A stretch of 64,000 nucleotides of DNA from Odontomyia ornata (Eukaryota > Arthropoda > Insecta > Diptera > Stratiomyidae): contig OZ017742.1 in assembly GCA_963969285.1 (NCBI GenBank), forward strand, positions 145,394,449 through 145,458,448, written 5' to 3'. Below the pieces are notes generated by a model, which ran no database searches, was not told where the DNA came from, and worked only from the letters and a program-made list of their open reading frames with translations. The translations under genes and the position numbers were made by a program. Numbering within the stretch: the first letter of the stretch is position 1; every line of letters begins with the position of its first letter. Below are positions 1 to 10,990 of this stretch, piece by piece.

Positions 1-1942
1 CAATAGCCAACAACTCTTTTTCAATAGTGGAGTAGTTGATCTCCGAGTCTGTGAGCGTCCTGCTGGCAAAGCAAATTGGCCGGTCACTGCCAATGGGGCC
101 TTGCGACAAAATGGCACCAATTGCGAAGTTGCTGGCATCCGTCGTTAACACAAAGGGTTTGCTGAAATCAGGATGTTGTAATATGGGGTCGTTCATAAGG
201 AGGTCCTTGCAGTCCCGAAAAGCTCTTACGTAGCGATCGTTCAGATCAATGGTGCGTCCCTTTTTCAAACATTCCGTCAATGGTTTTGTGAGTTTCGCGA
301 AGTCCTTGATGAACTTACGGTAGTATCCTAGGAGACCAAGGAATGATTTTATCTCCTTTTGAGTCCTTGGTATAGGATAATCTATTATTGCTTGGACCTT
401 TTCCGGGTTCGGCTTTATGCCGTGGGTTGTTACGATGTGACCAAGAAAGGCTATTTCTTTTTTCATGAATTCTGATTTATCAAGTTGCACTTTCAGATTC
501 GCTTCTCGCAATTTTTGAAATACCTTTCTTAAATTTTCACCGTGCTCCTGCAGGGAAGTAGAAAAGATTATGATGTCGTCTAGATAGACAAGACAGATTT
601 TTCCTTGGAGATCCTTCAACACGTTGTCCATGACGCGTTGAAAGGTTGCGGGGGCATTCTTTAGCCCAAAAGGCATTCGGACGTATTCGTAATGTCCACC
701 CTCTACTGTGAACGCTATTTTTGGAATGTCTCGGGTGTCCATTTCTATCTGGTGAAATCCAGAAGCAAGGTCTAGCGTTGAGAAATACATCGACTTGCCT
801 AGTTTATCTAAAATTTCGTTTATGTTAGGGAGTGGGTATCGATCGGTAATCGTTTTCTCGTTGAGTTTTCTGTAATCGATTACCAATCTCCACTTTTGTT
901 TACCACTTGCATCCTGCTTCTTCGGCACAATCCATACAGGAGATCTCCATGGGGAGTAGCTTGGCCGAATAATTTCTTGTTTCAGCATGTCCTCTATTTG
1001 TTTACGGACTTCCTGTTTGTGTACGTAAGGGTATCTATACGATTTTGTATAAATAGGGATGTCATCCGTGGTTCTAATTCGATGCTTAACTTGGTTGGTA
1101 AATGTTAGATCCTGGTCGTTTTTTAAGAAAATGTCATCGTACTGACGACAGATTTTGAGTAATAGTTTCTTTTCCTCAATGTTAAGATTGGATGTGCGTA
1201 ATAGTTCGATGATATCTCTTGTGTCCTCGATAGGTGGGTTTCGTTCATAGGTTATCTCGAAGTTATTTATTTGTTCATATTTATCTGAAATACTTTCAGC
1301 CATTAATGGTTGCTCGATGAAAAGTACCTTCTCAGTTTTGGATATATTGTTTACTTCGATCGGGGCATACCAATCGATAGCTCAGTAAATACCTTCGGAG
1401 ACTAATATTTCTGGGGTGATTTGGATGGTTTTAATAAAAATGTCTCCATTCTGTACATCTACAGGTAGCTTAGTGATAAGTTTCGATAGTGGGGGTATGA
1501 CATATTTTGCAGACATAAAGTTGGGTTTGAAATTAAACGGGATTGATGCATTACTGGTTATTAATAATTTATTTGCTAAGTCAACTTTTGCCCCTAATTT
1601 GGTTAATGCGTCGACTCCAAGTAGCCCATCAAAATAGCCATGGAATTTGAAAATTAAAAATCTTGTTTTACCTGTGTGATTAAATTCTATGAAGTTAGGA
1701 AGGGTGATTTCATCCTTTACTTCATGTCTGCTAAAGATTGTTGTTATTGAGATAGGTTTCGTCGCTTTAATATCACGTGGGTCTACATACTCGGGATTAA
1801 TGAATGAGGAGGAAGCACCGGTATCGATCAAAAATTTTAGTGGCCGTCCAAAACGGGAAGAAATTTGAATATAAGGGAGTGTATGACCGTGTTTGTTTAT
1901 GTCTAAGTACCCGATTGGCTTGTTGAGGCACTCGATTGAAAA
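1..1942 (-). pseudogene. pol: pol: protease, reverse transcriptase, start of RNase H (interrupted, partial)
   Basis: The protease shows the catalytic motif IDTGASSSF near 1800-1831. An in-frame TGA at 1382-1384 interrupts the frame, which then continues without a shift to the window edge. The RT core motif YLDDIIIFS lies at about 557-590, and an aspartate codon of the YLDD box is at 578-580, in the same frame as the protease. The last visible stretch, RTLTDSEINYSTIEKELLA, is the RT/RNase H connection typical of Ty3/gypsy elements. Pol would process the polyprotein and copy element RNA into DNA in the cytoplasm. Integrase lies outside the window. The single nonsense codon is more likely a disabling mutation than programmed readthrough. 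Confidence 0.85.
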
Positions 1943-2400
1943 TTTTTGTCATCTATTTCTATGTTTGGTGGGTTTTCATTTTGGGTGTAGTTCAAATCAT
2001 AAGGGACGTAATAATTAAGGGGTTCGTTATAACTTTCTTGTATATTGTCTATGTAGTCCACATATTGGGGATTTTGCATCAGGGTAGTGTTTTGAGGTTC
2101 AGTTTCGTCTTGGGTATATTCGTTGTAGTCTGGGTTGTTCTGTTCTGATACGTTAAATAGTTCCTTAACCGTGTATCTTGGGGCTGTTTGATGAGGTCTA
2201 AAGTAATTATTCTTTTGAGGGTAAGGCTGGGTTTGATTTCTTCTAATTGTGCCAGAAATATCCATAGGTTCAGGCTTGTTTAGTGGCTGGTTATTCGGCC
2301 TATTGAAAACATTTTGATTTTGCTGGAAATTGAAATTATTGGGGAATAAGTTTGGCCTTTGATTATTTAGTCCGAAGTTTGGCCCGTGGTTAAAATTTGG
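1903..2400 (-). pseudogene. gag: gag C-terminal segment, frame-shifted
   Basis: An open segment rich in Asn, Gln, Pro and Tyr contains EPMDISGTIRRNQ. It continues gag after a change of frame near 2400. It ends at 1903, where the reading switches again near 1940 into the segment leading to the protease. No CCHC zinc knuckle is visible, as in the gypsy-type Gag of errantiviruses. The two frame changes could be lesions or, for the gag/pol junction, a degraded frameshift site. I treat them as lesions because a stop codon lies elsewhere in pol. Confidence 0.6.
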
Positions 2401-3508
2401 ATTTGTAGCCGGGTATCTTTGAAGTTAGGTTGTTGACTGGATGCCCAAATAGTGGTTGTTGATTAAAACGCTGTGGATAAGGGCTTGGAAAAAACAGTTT
2501 TTGTGATAACAGATTAAGTGGGTGAATCATAGGAAATTTAGTGTTACTATTTGTTTGGGGAATTAGTTGTGGTAGTTTAAGTTTTGGTACTAGGTCTGTA
2601 TTCTGAGGGCGTGGTTTTAAATGGTTTATGTGTAGAAATTGTCGATCCAAGTTAGAATTAGTATAAAATATATTCTGTTCTTTAATACAGTAAGCGTACG
2701 CTCCAGCTAGGGATTCCGGTTTCATAGTGCGGATAGTAGAGCCTAGTGGCTCTTTAAGTCCAGATAGAAATCGGTTCAAACACATTTCCGAAAATAACGA
2801 TTTCTTTGCCGCTATTACGTTGGCATCTTTTTCATGTATATTTACATGGTTGTTCATACTTGAGAGTATTTCGACGATTTCACTGTAAAACTTCTGTACT
2901 GAGTCATTGCCTTGGCTTAGACCGTGAAGGTCTCTGATAAGAGAGGTTTCATTTCTCTTATCTGAATAATGAAGAATCAAATTTTCTTTGATTTTATTCC
3001 AATCTAGAGGCGTACCATACATGTTCAAAACCTCATTGGCTTCACCCACAACTTTATTTCTTATGGCTCTCAGAAGGAGTTGGCCGTAACCTGTACTACT
3101 TGTCACACTGATGAGATTGAGGATTTCGTCAACATTGTCGAGGAAATCAAATAAAAGTCGAGGATTCCCGTCAAATCTTGGTAAGTCCTTGATCGCGTCA
3201 GGAACTCTAAGAGAATTAAGAATGTCGGTAGTCGTCACCGTAATAGTTTGGTTACCGGGCTCAGCCATATTAGGGTTTAAATTGTTACAAGAACTATTTG
3301 CAAGAGCACTATTCACTGAATTATTATCAATGCAACTATCGGAAGCAATATCAACACACACTAGATTTTCACCTGTTTCACTAATTAAATTCTCTGAAAT
3401 AATTTCTAGTTCTTCATTCATAAGGTTTGAATTTCTAAATCTACTTGGGAAAATAGTGTAAGGGCTGGAGGCGGATTTCTTTCTAGGGATCGGTGGCATA
3501 GGAAACAA
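2390..3508 (-). pseudogene. gag: gag, main part (capsid region)
   Basis: An open frame of 372 codons precedes the protease region. Its centre contains LPRFDGNPRLLFDFLDNV, matching the conserved Gag core of insect gypsy-type elements. Gag would assemble particles in the cytoplasm. The first roughly 80 residues are Ser/Asn-rich, and a second Met at about residue 81 (before AEPGNQT) could be the true start. The frame runs out shortly after a Gln/Asn/Pro-rich stretch because of a shift near 2400. Length and position just downstream of the PBS and leader fit gag. Confidence 0.7.
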
Positions 3509-3857
3509 AATCTCGACTTACCAGAAGATGATGATTATCCTCATTTTGGTATTTTTCGACTCGGGTTCGATAAACCGTCGTACCACTAGTTCTGAATGTT
3601 CGAGTCCGAATGTTCCGTCACAGAAGCGCTAGAAATTTTCTTAAACTTTCGCGGCACTTGTAGCACTCAGAACATTTGTTCGATTTTCCGTCGAGCTGGT
3701 TCTTCCCGAAAATCCGTCGGATGCACTACAATAGACCACAAGTTCACTAGTTTTCTACTTTCGATAACTTTAATGTTTTCGGTAGATCTTTCGAACTATT
3801 ATTTTCCGATTAACCGTCGGATGTAATTGAAATTTTCTATCCGCCGTCGCCTTAGAC

Positions 3858-3869
3858 CCGACTGCGCCA
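3858..3869 (-). promoter_or_regulatory. Primer-binding site complementary to tRNA-Ser
   Basis: On the minus strand the sequence reads TGGCGCAGTCGG. This is complementary to the 3' end of the insect tRNA-Ser whose acceptor stem ends CCGACTGCG plus CCA. The 17.6/297 group of Drosophila elements uses this primer. The site sits directly at the inner edge of the proposed 5' LTR, where first-strand synthesis would start. Confidence 0.75.
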
Positions 3870-4209
3870 ATTAAGTCTAATAGACTTTATGTTAAGAAAA
3901 AAAATAAATGAAACTCAGATTTTGATATTTCGACTCGATTTTAATAACGCCAATTACAGACTGAAAGTACATTTCATTAAAATTTATTATTTGCTTTTTC
4001 GAAAAGTGCAATTTTGCGGGAACGTGTTGGTAATATGAACTATGATTTTATTCAACGAGCAAAGTGTGGGAAAGACAAAATATGTGTAATATGAATTTAG
4101 CGCAAACAAGAGTCTGGGAATTTAAAGTTATGTGAAATGTGAAGATGATCTTAGCTGTCTATGGCGGATGTGGGGTTGTTAGCCGGTAAGGGTTTCTGTG
4201 CATGTAACT
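3870..4209 (-). repeat. Probable 5' LTR of the errantivirus-like element
   Basis: The inner edge is fixed by the PBS. The outer edge is proposed at 4209 because the minus strand there starts AGTTACATGC, like other errantivirus LTRs that start AGT. The next four bases outside are CGTG, which fits the YRYR target preference of these elements. The length of 340 bp is plausible. The second LTR lies outside the window, so the outer edge is inferred. Confidence 0.5.
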
Positions 4210-5558
4210 CGTGTCAATAAGTCAATGATTATTTTCAAAAACAAGGTAAAATAAATTGGTTCTCACGATTATTTTAAAGGTCAATTTTTGTTAACAATTA
4301 GTTGTAATTTCCACTCCATTATAATTATTTCTTGTTAGACTATAGTCTTGAGTTCATGATGAGTTATTGAAAATATGCATATAAAAACATAATTGTTGAA
4401 ACGTTAAAGCATGTGTCAAATCCACGGTATCGAGCTTAATATAGACACGAGCACTTCTGAGGCCATCATATTAATATCAATCCCATGTGGTGCTGTACCA
4501 TCTAGACGTTATGGCTTTGAAGTGCCTACATTTGAAATTCACACTTACATTCGTCTCGTGCGAAACGCATAAATCATCCTTCAAGCGATGACATAATGAC
4601 TTCTACGTCAATTTCAAAATCCCATTAGTAATCATCGCATCATCCTATTACATTAAGTAACAAGGTTGGTGGTTGCTTCAAAGGAATTCAAGAGTACTTG
4701 ACACTCCTTGCATCTGCCATTCCTCATTATAATTTCACCGCACAATATACAATACTATATGGATGAATACTTTCTTAGTTCCTTTTATTTTGCGGTACAT
4801 TATCAGCGACATCTTTACACTCCTCGCCTTCCATCCCCAACTGTTTGTCAAAGCAAAGAGAAGGTAGGCTTACTGGCTCACAGTACCTAGGCTCAACCTG
4901 ACATCAATTTACTTAATGTGATCCTCTCTTGACTCCTAGGTAATTCCATATGAAACGAGCCAAGCATGAAAAATCCTTGCCAGCTGTCACGTATCATAAA
5001 TCGGCTAGGAAACAGGTTGTGTCTCATAAAATCATCGTTGGGTGGTGGCGACATTCACGCTTACTCTATATGAGCGGAGCATCTGTCTGTGGTAATTTTT
5101 TTTTTGCTGGCTTGAGGGTGATACTCGAAAAGGACTTCGCCCAAGTAATAATACGAAATGCCTTTCTACCTGTTCTATACCATAAATTTGAGTTAATAAT
5201 TTGAACGTGGCGTCAATTACTCCAGTCGCTCATCAAGGACACCAAGGATGGCATGAAAAAGTTTGTATATCACGTATGTGGCATATTTATTTGAAGAATT
5301 GAGAGAGTAATACTAGAGAAAATATATTGTGAGTTCGCATAAAGCAAGGGACTCCTTTGTAATTAAATAACAAATCATTTTTAAATGAACTACAACAATC
5401 TGATACATGCAAAAAAGTTCAAAAGTTTTATTTTACCATTCATATACAAATATAATAACTAACAACCAAAAAGTCTTCGAGTTGAAGAGCTTAAAATTTT
5501 GCAGTTTTTGATAAATTTCTTCAGAGAAATTTTCTTACTTCAGAGAGTATCTTATATA
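4210..5558. other. No gene recognised
   Basis: AT-rich DNA between the errantivirus LTR and the Tc1-like element. Short open frames occur on both strands, but none has a recognisable motif or credible coding character. Confidence 0.5.
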
Positions 5559-5607
5559 CAATGGTGGACAAAATTGTGGGCACGTTGCTTGTTCTTTCGT
5601 ATTTTTG
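5559..5607 (+). repeat. Left terminal inverted repeat of the Tc1-like element
   Basis: It begins CAATGGTGGACAAAATTGTG just after TATA and ends CTTGTTCTTTCGTATTTTTG. The inner 20 bases are almost identical to the reverse complement of the right end at 10948-10993. Confidence 0.75.
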
Positions 5608-6430
5608 TCAATAAACGAAAGATAAGAAATAAAAACGTGGCAACTTTTTTCAGAATGTTAGCTTTTGGTATGTTACTATTAAAATGCGAGAACATTTCCC
5701 AGAGGTAATAAAATTTAAATAAAAATTTTACAAAACAATCAAAAGTGAATTGGTAGCTGGCAGCCCCATTCGGGATACGAATTAAGGAAACGTCAGGCTT
5801 GCTTTACTTGTAGTGAATTTTCAAATTAATTGTGCGTTGGTTTGCATAAATAATATTAAAAAGTGTGGAAAATAGTGAAAATAAAAAATTAAGGAAGGAA
5901 ATTAATATAACCGAGAGGAGTTAATTCTAAAGTTGCATAAAGAAAATAAATCATACAGCGAAATCAGTAACATATGTGGTTGCGCGAGGAGATTGACAGT
6001 GAAAAACGTAATAAAAAATATGAATACCGAGATAATTTAAAAAATAATTGGCAGAGGACGACATTAACAATTGTGAAGAATGCAAAATTATGTTTATCAC
6101 CAAAACGGTCCCAAGATTACTTCAACAGCAATAGCAGTACGGTAAAAATCAAATGAAATAAAAAATCCATGCGAAAATAACACTGGTCAACACTAGTCAT
6201 GCCACACGAACTCTGATGGCTAATACTATTTTTGCCTCCTACACTCATTAATAAACAACAATAGTTTTATTTCGTTTGACCTTAGATTTCTTGTGATGTG
6301 TTGATTCGTATAACCAGTACTACGGTGATAAACACTAACAAACGGTCGCGAATATACAGTCGTTAAATTAATTATTTTCACATTAGTTTAAATTTAGTGA
6401 TTTATAAGTAATTGCCGTGATTGTTTGAAT

Positions 6431-7756
6431 ATGCCGAGAAAGTGTTATAACGATCCTGACTCTTTTTATTATACAATATTCGTGGAGAATTAACTTTCAA
6501 AAAACAAAGGCAAAATTTCACTCAAAAAGTGATGGGGAGCTATCCTCAGTATTTTGTTTTCCCTGTGGCTTATTAAGACAAATCTTGGGCTCCCGATATT
6601 TGTTACATAGCTTGTATTAAGAATTTGAGCGTTTGGAAGAAATGGTCCCGTCCTATGCCGTTTGCTGTACCCATGATTTGGACCGAACCAAAAGATCATG
6701 TTTTGGACTGCTATTTTTGTCTTATAGATATCAAAGGTATTAATTCTTAAAAAAACGCACAGTGAGTTACCCTCGTTTACAGTCAATTTAGAGACCAGTA
6801 CATCATAGTGACAATTTACCTATACCAGTTACATCTGCGTCTATTACGATTAACGATTCACAGTCCTCCTATTCGAGCAAATCGCGGACCATTGATGACG
6901 ATGAATCTAATTTTGAAGAAATCTCAAACAAGCCACACTTGATAGCTCACGACTTGAACTTGTCAAAAAAGCAGTTAGAACTCTTGGAAACTCGTTTAAA
7001 AGAATGGAATTTCCAATATCATTAAATTAAAATAAAGAATCGTCATGAACTCTTCAGGTCATACTATTCTCTCTTGGTGTATGAGTATTGCAATGATATA
7101 AATGGCGTAATGAAGAATTCGTAAATCGAATTTAATCCCTCTCATTGATGGTTCTAAAGATAGCTTAAAGGCAGTTATACTGCATAACGGAAATGTATTT
7201 ACTTCTGCACATGTGGCCCATGATGCGAATATGAAAGAAAGCTATGAAAACATGAGGTTATTACCGGAAAGAATCAAAGATAGTAAATATTCTTTCAAAA
7301 CTTGTGGTGATTTCAAAGTTGTCCCTCTATTATTTGGACTGGAATGGAATGGATCGCAAATGGAGCAGATTTTCGTATATAAAAGAAAAATTCCCTAAAA
7401 TAAGTGATGCAAACATAAAAGAGGGTTTTTTTCGTTGGACCTCAAATCAGAAAGTTTATAAATGATCGTGTACTTGAAGAAAAATTGAACGATCTAGAAA
7501 AAGGGGCACGGCTATCTTTCTAGGTAGTTATAAGAGTGAGAAGTACAAAGTGTTTGTTAGCGAGTTTTTGTTGGCTTGTCAAGCATTGGGTTGCAGCATG
7601 TCACTCAAGGTTCATTTTTTAGGCTCACATTTGGATTTTTTTCCTGAGAATTTGGGAGCTGTGAGCAATGAGCATGGGGAGAGGTTCCATCAGGCGATTC
7701 CACAGATGGAAAAGCGCTATCAGGGAGAATGTTGGCCGATTACTGTTGAACGTTAA
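6431..7756 (+). pseudogene. Decayed arthropod multicopy gene with MEKRYQG motif, presumed TE-derived
   Basis: The reading starts MPRKCYNDPDSF at 6431 and passes through frame changes. It contains PMPFAVPMIWTEPKDH, CYFCLIDIKG, DLNLSKKQLELLETRL, then AHDANMKESYENM, and ends with SHLDFFPENLGAVSNEHGER and MEKRYQG near 7680-7730. From memory, these motifs in this order mark an uncharacterised protein family present in many copies in arthropod genomes. Its function is unknown, and I infer from its copy number that it belongs to a transposon. N-terminal Cys residues suggest metal binding. A central segment after LLFGLEWN is missing. The copy lies inside the Tc1-like element, so it arrived later or together with other inserted DNA. 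Confidence 0.6.
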
Positions 7757-7949
7757 AAAGGGATATCTGTGAGTTAAATTTGACAGAAAATTCTAAAATG
7801 TAAATTTATAAAATCACTTTTTTACTTTTTTTGTTTCAGATGGTCATTATTTGTCGAAATATTTAAATAAAATTAATCAATAAAATTCCTGGCCAACAAT
7901 TTTTTTCAAGTTACTTATTATAAATAGCAATCATCGGTCAAAGTAAAGA

Positions 7950-8362
7950 ATATAATGAAAGTTCGTGGGGCACAAAAAAGTTCAAAATTTGTTCCCCAGT
8001 GTAATCCGAAGAGCCGTACATCGTCATGGGTATAATTCTCGAATAGCACGTAGAAAACCATTTATAAGCAAAATTAATAGAAAAAAATAAGGTTGGAACT
8101 CACTAATCAGTTTTTACCTCAAGACAATGGTTTTTGGGAACATGTAATTTTCTCAGATTAGAAAAAATTCAATTTTTTCAGATCAAATGGATACATCAGG
8201 GAATGGAGAAAAAAAAATGGTTGCCGAAAAATTTGCAAAATACTGTTAAGCATGTGGGTGGAGGAGTAATGATATGGACCTGTATGTCTTCAAACGGAGT
8301 AAGAAAATTTGAATTTATCGAGACCATCATGAATAAATGTTTGAAAATATGTTAAAAAAATC
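7950..8362 (+). pseudogene. Tc1-like transposase, N-terminal and middle part
   Basis: Translations in changing frames show SPSVIRRAVHRHGYNSRIA-like helix-turn-helix sequence (about 7995-8050), then FWEHVIFSD with the first catalytic Asp of the DDE triad (8140-8160). GGGVMIWTCMSSNGV and FIETIMNK follow. The domain breaks off at about 8362 within the poly-A codons before the second catalytic Asp, exactly where the 2.0 kb element is inserted. Frameshifts occur before and after the first Asp. The protein would have cut and pasted the element at TA sites. Confidence 0.8.
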
Positions 8363-8979
8363 CCCGTTGGCAGCACCAGCCGGAAAGGTAAATTTCTCGT
8401 AAGTAGCATAAGGTTTCGAAAAAGAATTTGGCTTGCCTACTACTAAACTTCTTTCTGCAATTTTCGTAGTACCACATGGGTATTTATTAACATAAAAAAA
8501 ATCTGGCCACGTTCGTTTTTAGAGACCTTTTATCGGGGCGCAAATATTTTGCTAATTAAATGGAGTTGCACACGTATGGATTAAATATTGAAAATCGGCG
8601 CATAATAAATTGTTGTAAACAGACAAATACCGGTTTCGCCCTTCTCGCATTTGCTGTTTACACAGTTCACAGTGGTAACTACACAAAGGCTTAAATAGCT
8701 CGAATAGTTAATTTCAAAAGATTTCCATAAAAGTTTAATCAGCACTTGCGTTGCCATTAATATATACATTTTCAATTTTTTTCTGAACTATGAGGGCCGT
8801 CATTTCGATTTTTATTGAAATCGGCTGCTAAAAATATTAAGCTGTAAATTTTCGACTTTTTAATTTGTCATTCGATTTGCATAATTAAATTAAATTAACT
8901 TGCCTTAATAACTTATAATTTCAAGTTTCAACGGAATCTGTTGAGAATTTTGGCTGCTAGAGGGCAACAGAATTAAAAA

Positions 8980-9223
8980 ACATTGTATGCCACCCCCCTG
9001 TATGGGGAGACCCCCGTAAATACCTTAAAATATTTTCTTGTACTGCAAATTTCAAGAGGCACCACTTTTGACCTACGTAGAAAATTTCCTCACTCTAGCT
9101 TATGTGGTTTACGAGAAATCTTGTTATGACGCACGAACAAACGGGCGGACGGACGGACAGACAGACAAGTCGCGATTTCATAATTTTTTAAGGGTATTGT
9201 TAAAAATATTATACAATATCTTA
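8980..9223 (+). repeat. HP1 fragment G (3' part only)
   Basis: It contains the family signature: GTATGGGGAGACCCCC, a stretch about 'cta gct tat gtg gtt tac gag', a (GGAC/GACA)n microsatellite at about 9140-9170, CGCGA, and a worn terminal palindrome (GGGTATTGT ... ACAATATC). It lies inside HP2 element 8363-10374, so it was either inserted there or is an old component of it. Confidence 0.65.
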
Positions 9224-10245
9224 AAAATGATCTGGTTTATAAATTCTTTCAAGTAAAGTTATTTAAAACGGTTCCATGAAAAATATTCATTATTTCAGTT
9301 GGCACTAAAATAGCGAATTGCGCTTGCCTTCAGACCTTTGGGGCCGCCATTTTGAATGCATGCATTTGATTTTGGACTATTTTAAATCTTTGTATGCTAG
9401 GACCTCATCAATCAATGTACTATCTCGTTCAAATAGGAGTTTCACTCTAGACAGGGCAAAATAATTCAATTTTTAAAGAAAATGGCAGCTAAAAATATTA
9501 GGCTTTAAATTTTCGACTCTTTTATTTTTCATTCAATTTTAATTATTTCCTGTAAAATACAAGAACATAGTACAGAGATCCATAATCTCAAGTTTCATCA
9601 AAATCCGTTGGGAAATGTGACCGCTAGAGGGCCACAAAGACATGAAAAAAAACGCATATTTAAACGGCCGCCATTTTGAAATTTGCAGATGCATGAGCAC
9701 CAAAATATCAAAGGCTGTAGGCTTAAGTAATTTCTATCTCGAAACCAAGTTTCATATATATGGGATCAAAATTGCAACTTTTAAAAGCCTTTGAAATTTT
9801 GACATTCAACTGGCCGCCGTTTTGTTTTTTGCAACCTGACCTTCACGCTTTTTACGCAATTCTTTAGGTACTTATAATTTCTATCAAACTACCGAATTTC
9901 ATGAAAATCTGTTGAAAGCTTTGACCACTATTACAACAACAAAATTATGCACGTTTTTCGTTTGTTTCTGCCGTGCCGACTTTGGATTTTTTATTGTGAA
10001 ATTCATCACATACAAGTACATCAATGAACCTTTGTACCAAATTTCATCCAAATCGGAGCTATACTTTGGTCAGAACAGAAGTCACAATTTTTCGTCTAAA
10101 ATGGCCGCCATTTTGTTTTTGCCCGGCCGATATAGCTGGTTCACGAACTTAACCGAGATAATTACCCAATACACCTTTCCTGAAAATTTGGTGAAAATCG
10201 AAGCAAAATTGCAACCTCTAGCGTGGTCACAAATTTCGTTATGTC

Positions 10246-10248
<3 letters not shown>

Positions 10249-10331
<83 letters not shown>
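10249..10331. repeat. (TA)n microsatellite
   Basis: About 41 uninterrupted TA repeats directly precede the 3' palindrome of the HP2 element. Open frames across it encoding Tyr-Ile repeats are artefacts. Confidence 0.95.
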
Positions 10332-10335
<4 letters not shown>

Positions 10336-10346
10336 CTCTCCGCAAT

Positions 10347-10374
10347 AGGTAAATTTCTCTTGAGAAATTTACCT
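10347..10374. repeat. Perfect terminal palindrome of the HP2 element
   Basis: Arms of 13 bp, AGGTAAATTTCTC (10347-10359) and its exact reverse complement (10362-10374), are separated by TT. The last base of the palindrome is the last base of the element; Tc1 sequence resumes immediately. The same 13-mer occurs singly near the element's left end at about 8382. Confidence 0.85.
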
Positions 10375-10715
10375 AAAAATCTGCCAAGAAGCTGTATTTG
10401 GGTCATAATTTCTACTTTCAACACGACAACGACCCGAAAAATACATCTGAAGTTATTCATATGTGGACCATGTGGAATCCCCTGAACGTTTTGCCAACTA
10501 CATCCCAAAATCCTGATGTCAATCGCCTAGAACACTAATAGGATGAACTAGAGAGGCGCATCAGAAATCATAATATTAAATTCAAATCACAACTGAAAAC
10601 AGTAAAAGTCAATGAATGGACGAAAATAGATTCACTGGTTAACCGAAACTTAGTATCTCGTGTGCAAAATTGGTTGCAGGAAGTCACTTGTAGTAAATTA
10701 TATTCTAAAATATAT
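10364..10715 (+). pseudogene. Tc1-like transposase, C-terminal part
   Basis: After the insertion the frame resumes with AKKLYLGHNFYFQHDNDPKN, containing the second catalytic Asp. It continues through an NPDVNRLEH segment with the catalytic Glu 34 residues later, a DD34E spacing. Two stop codons directly follow that Glu. The tail ends NWLQEVTCSK near 10700. The first few bases overlap the 3' palindrome of the inserted element in homology, so the exact joint is uncertain by a few bases. The gene is dead. Confidence 0.8.
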
Positions 10716-10947
10716 AAATTCTTATATACTTGTGACTGTGTATTTAAAATGAAATTCGAAAATAATATTAAAGTTTGCCCACAATTTAGTTCCTTGGAAT
10801 TCAATAATTTTGTAACAATTTTTGTTATATTATCATTTAATTTTTATCACTGGTGCACAATTTTAAATTCATGTAATAATAAACATAATAAACGCTAATA
10901 TTGAGTTAAAATTTGCTAGAGTTCGTTTCTTAACTTTCACTTTAAGT

Positions 10948-10990
10948 AAAAATACGAAAGAACAAGAACTCTACCCATAATTTTGTCCGG

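Larger units (their letters stand above)
1..4209 (-). mobile_element. Errantivirus-like Ty3/gypsy LTR element, 5' part
   Basis: On the minus strand, reading from high to low coordinates, the order is LTR, primer-binding site, a leader of about 350 bp without a gene (3509-3857), gag, protease, RT and the start of RNase H. The element runs off the window at base 1, so the rest of pol, any env and the 3' LTR are not visible. The gag type without zinc knuckles, the tRNA-Ser primer site and the LTR starting AGTTA fit the gypsy/17.6 group of insect elements. Reading frames are broken at three or more places, so this is a dead copy. Whether an env gene follows cannot be seen. Confidence 0.8.
8363..10374 (+). 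mobile_element. Non-autonomous element with palindromic 3' end, family HP2 (HINE-like)
   Basis: This 2,012 bp insertion cleanly splits the Tc1 transposase. It sits in an A-run: AAAAAAA on the left and AAAAATCTGCC on the right. The left end has a small GGC...GCC hairpin followed by AGGTAAATTTCTC (about 8382-8394). The right end is a (TA)n array, 16 bp of unique sequence, and a perfect palindrome of the same motif. The body holds two related modules about 660 bp apart (near 8825 and 9485), sharing GCTAAAAATATTA and GCTAGAGGGC, and several GGCCGCCATTTT boxes. No protein is encoded. The layout resembles Helentron-type non-autonomous elements; the class is inferred. Confidence 0.6.

Noticed and set aside
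1382..1384. In-frame TGA in pol as programmed readthrough
   Set aside because: This element group expresses pol by frameshifting at the gag/pol joint, the stop lies between protease and RT, and other lesions are nearby; a disabling mutation is simpler.
3858..3869. A tRNA-Ser gene
   Set aside because: Only the 3'-terminal complement is present, at the LTR edge; there are no cloverleaf arms. It is a primer-binding site.
9912..10352. Plus-strand 146-codon open frame in the HP2 body
   Set aside because: Half of it is TA-array translation and the rest lies in non-coding modular sequence.
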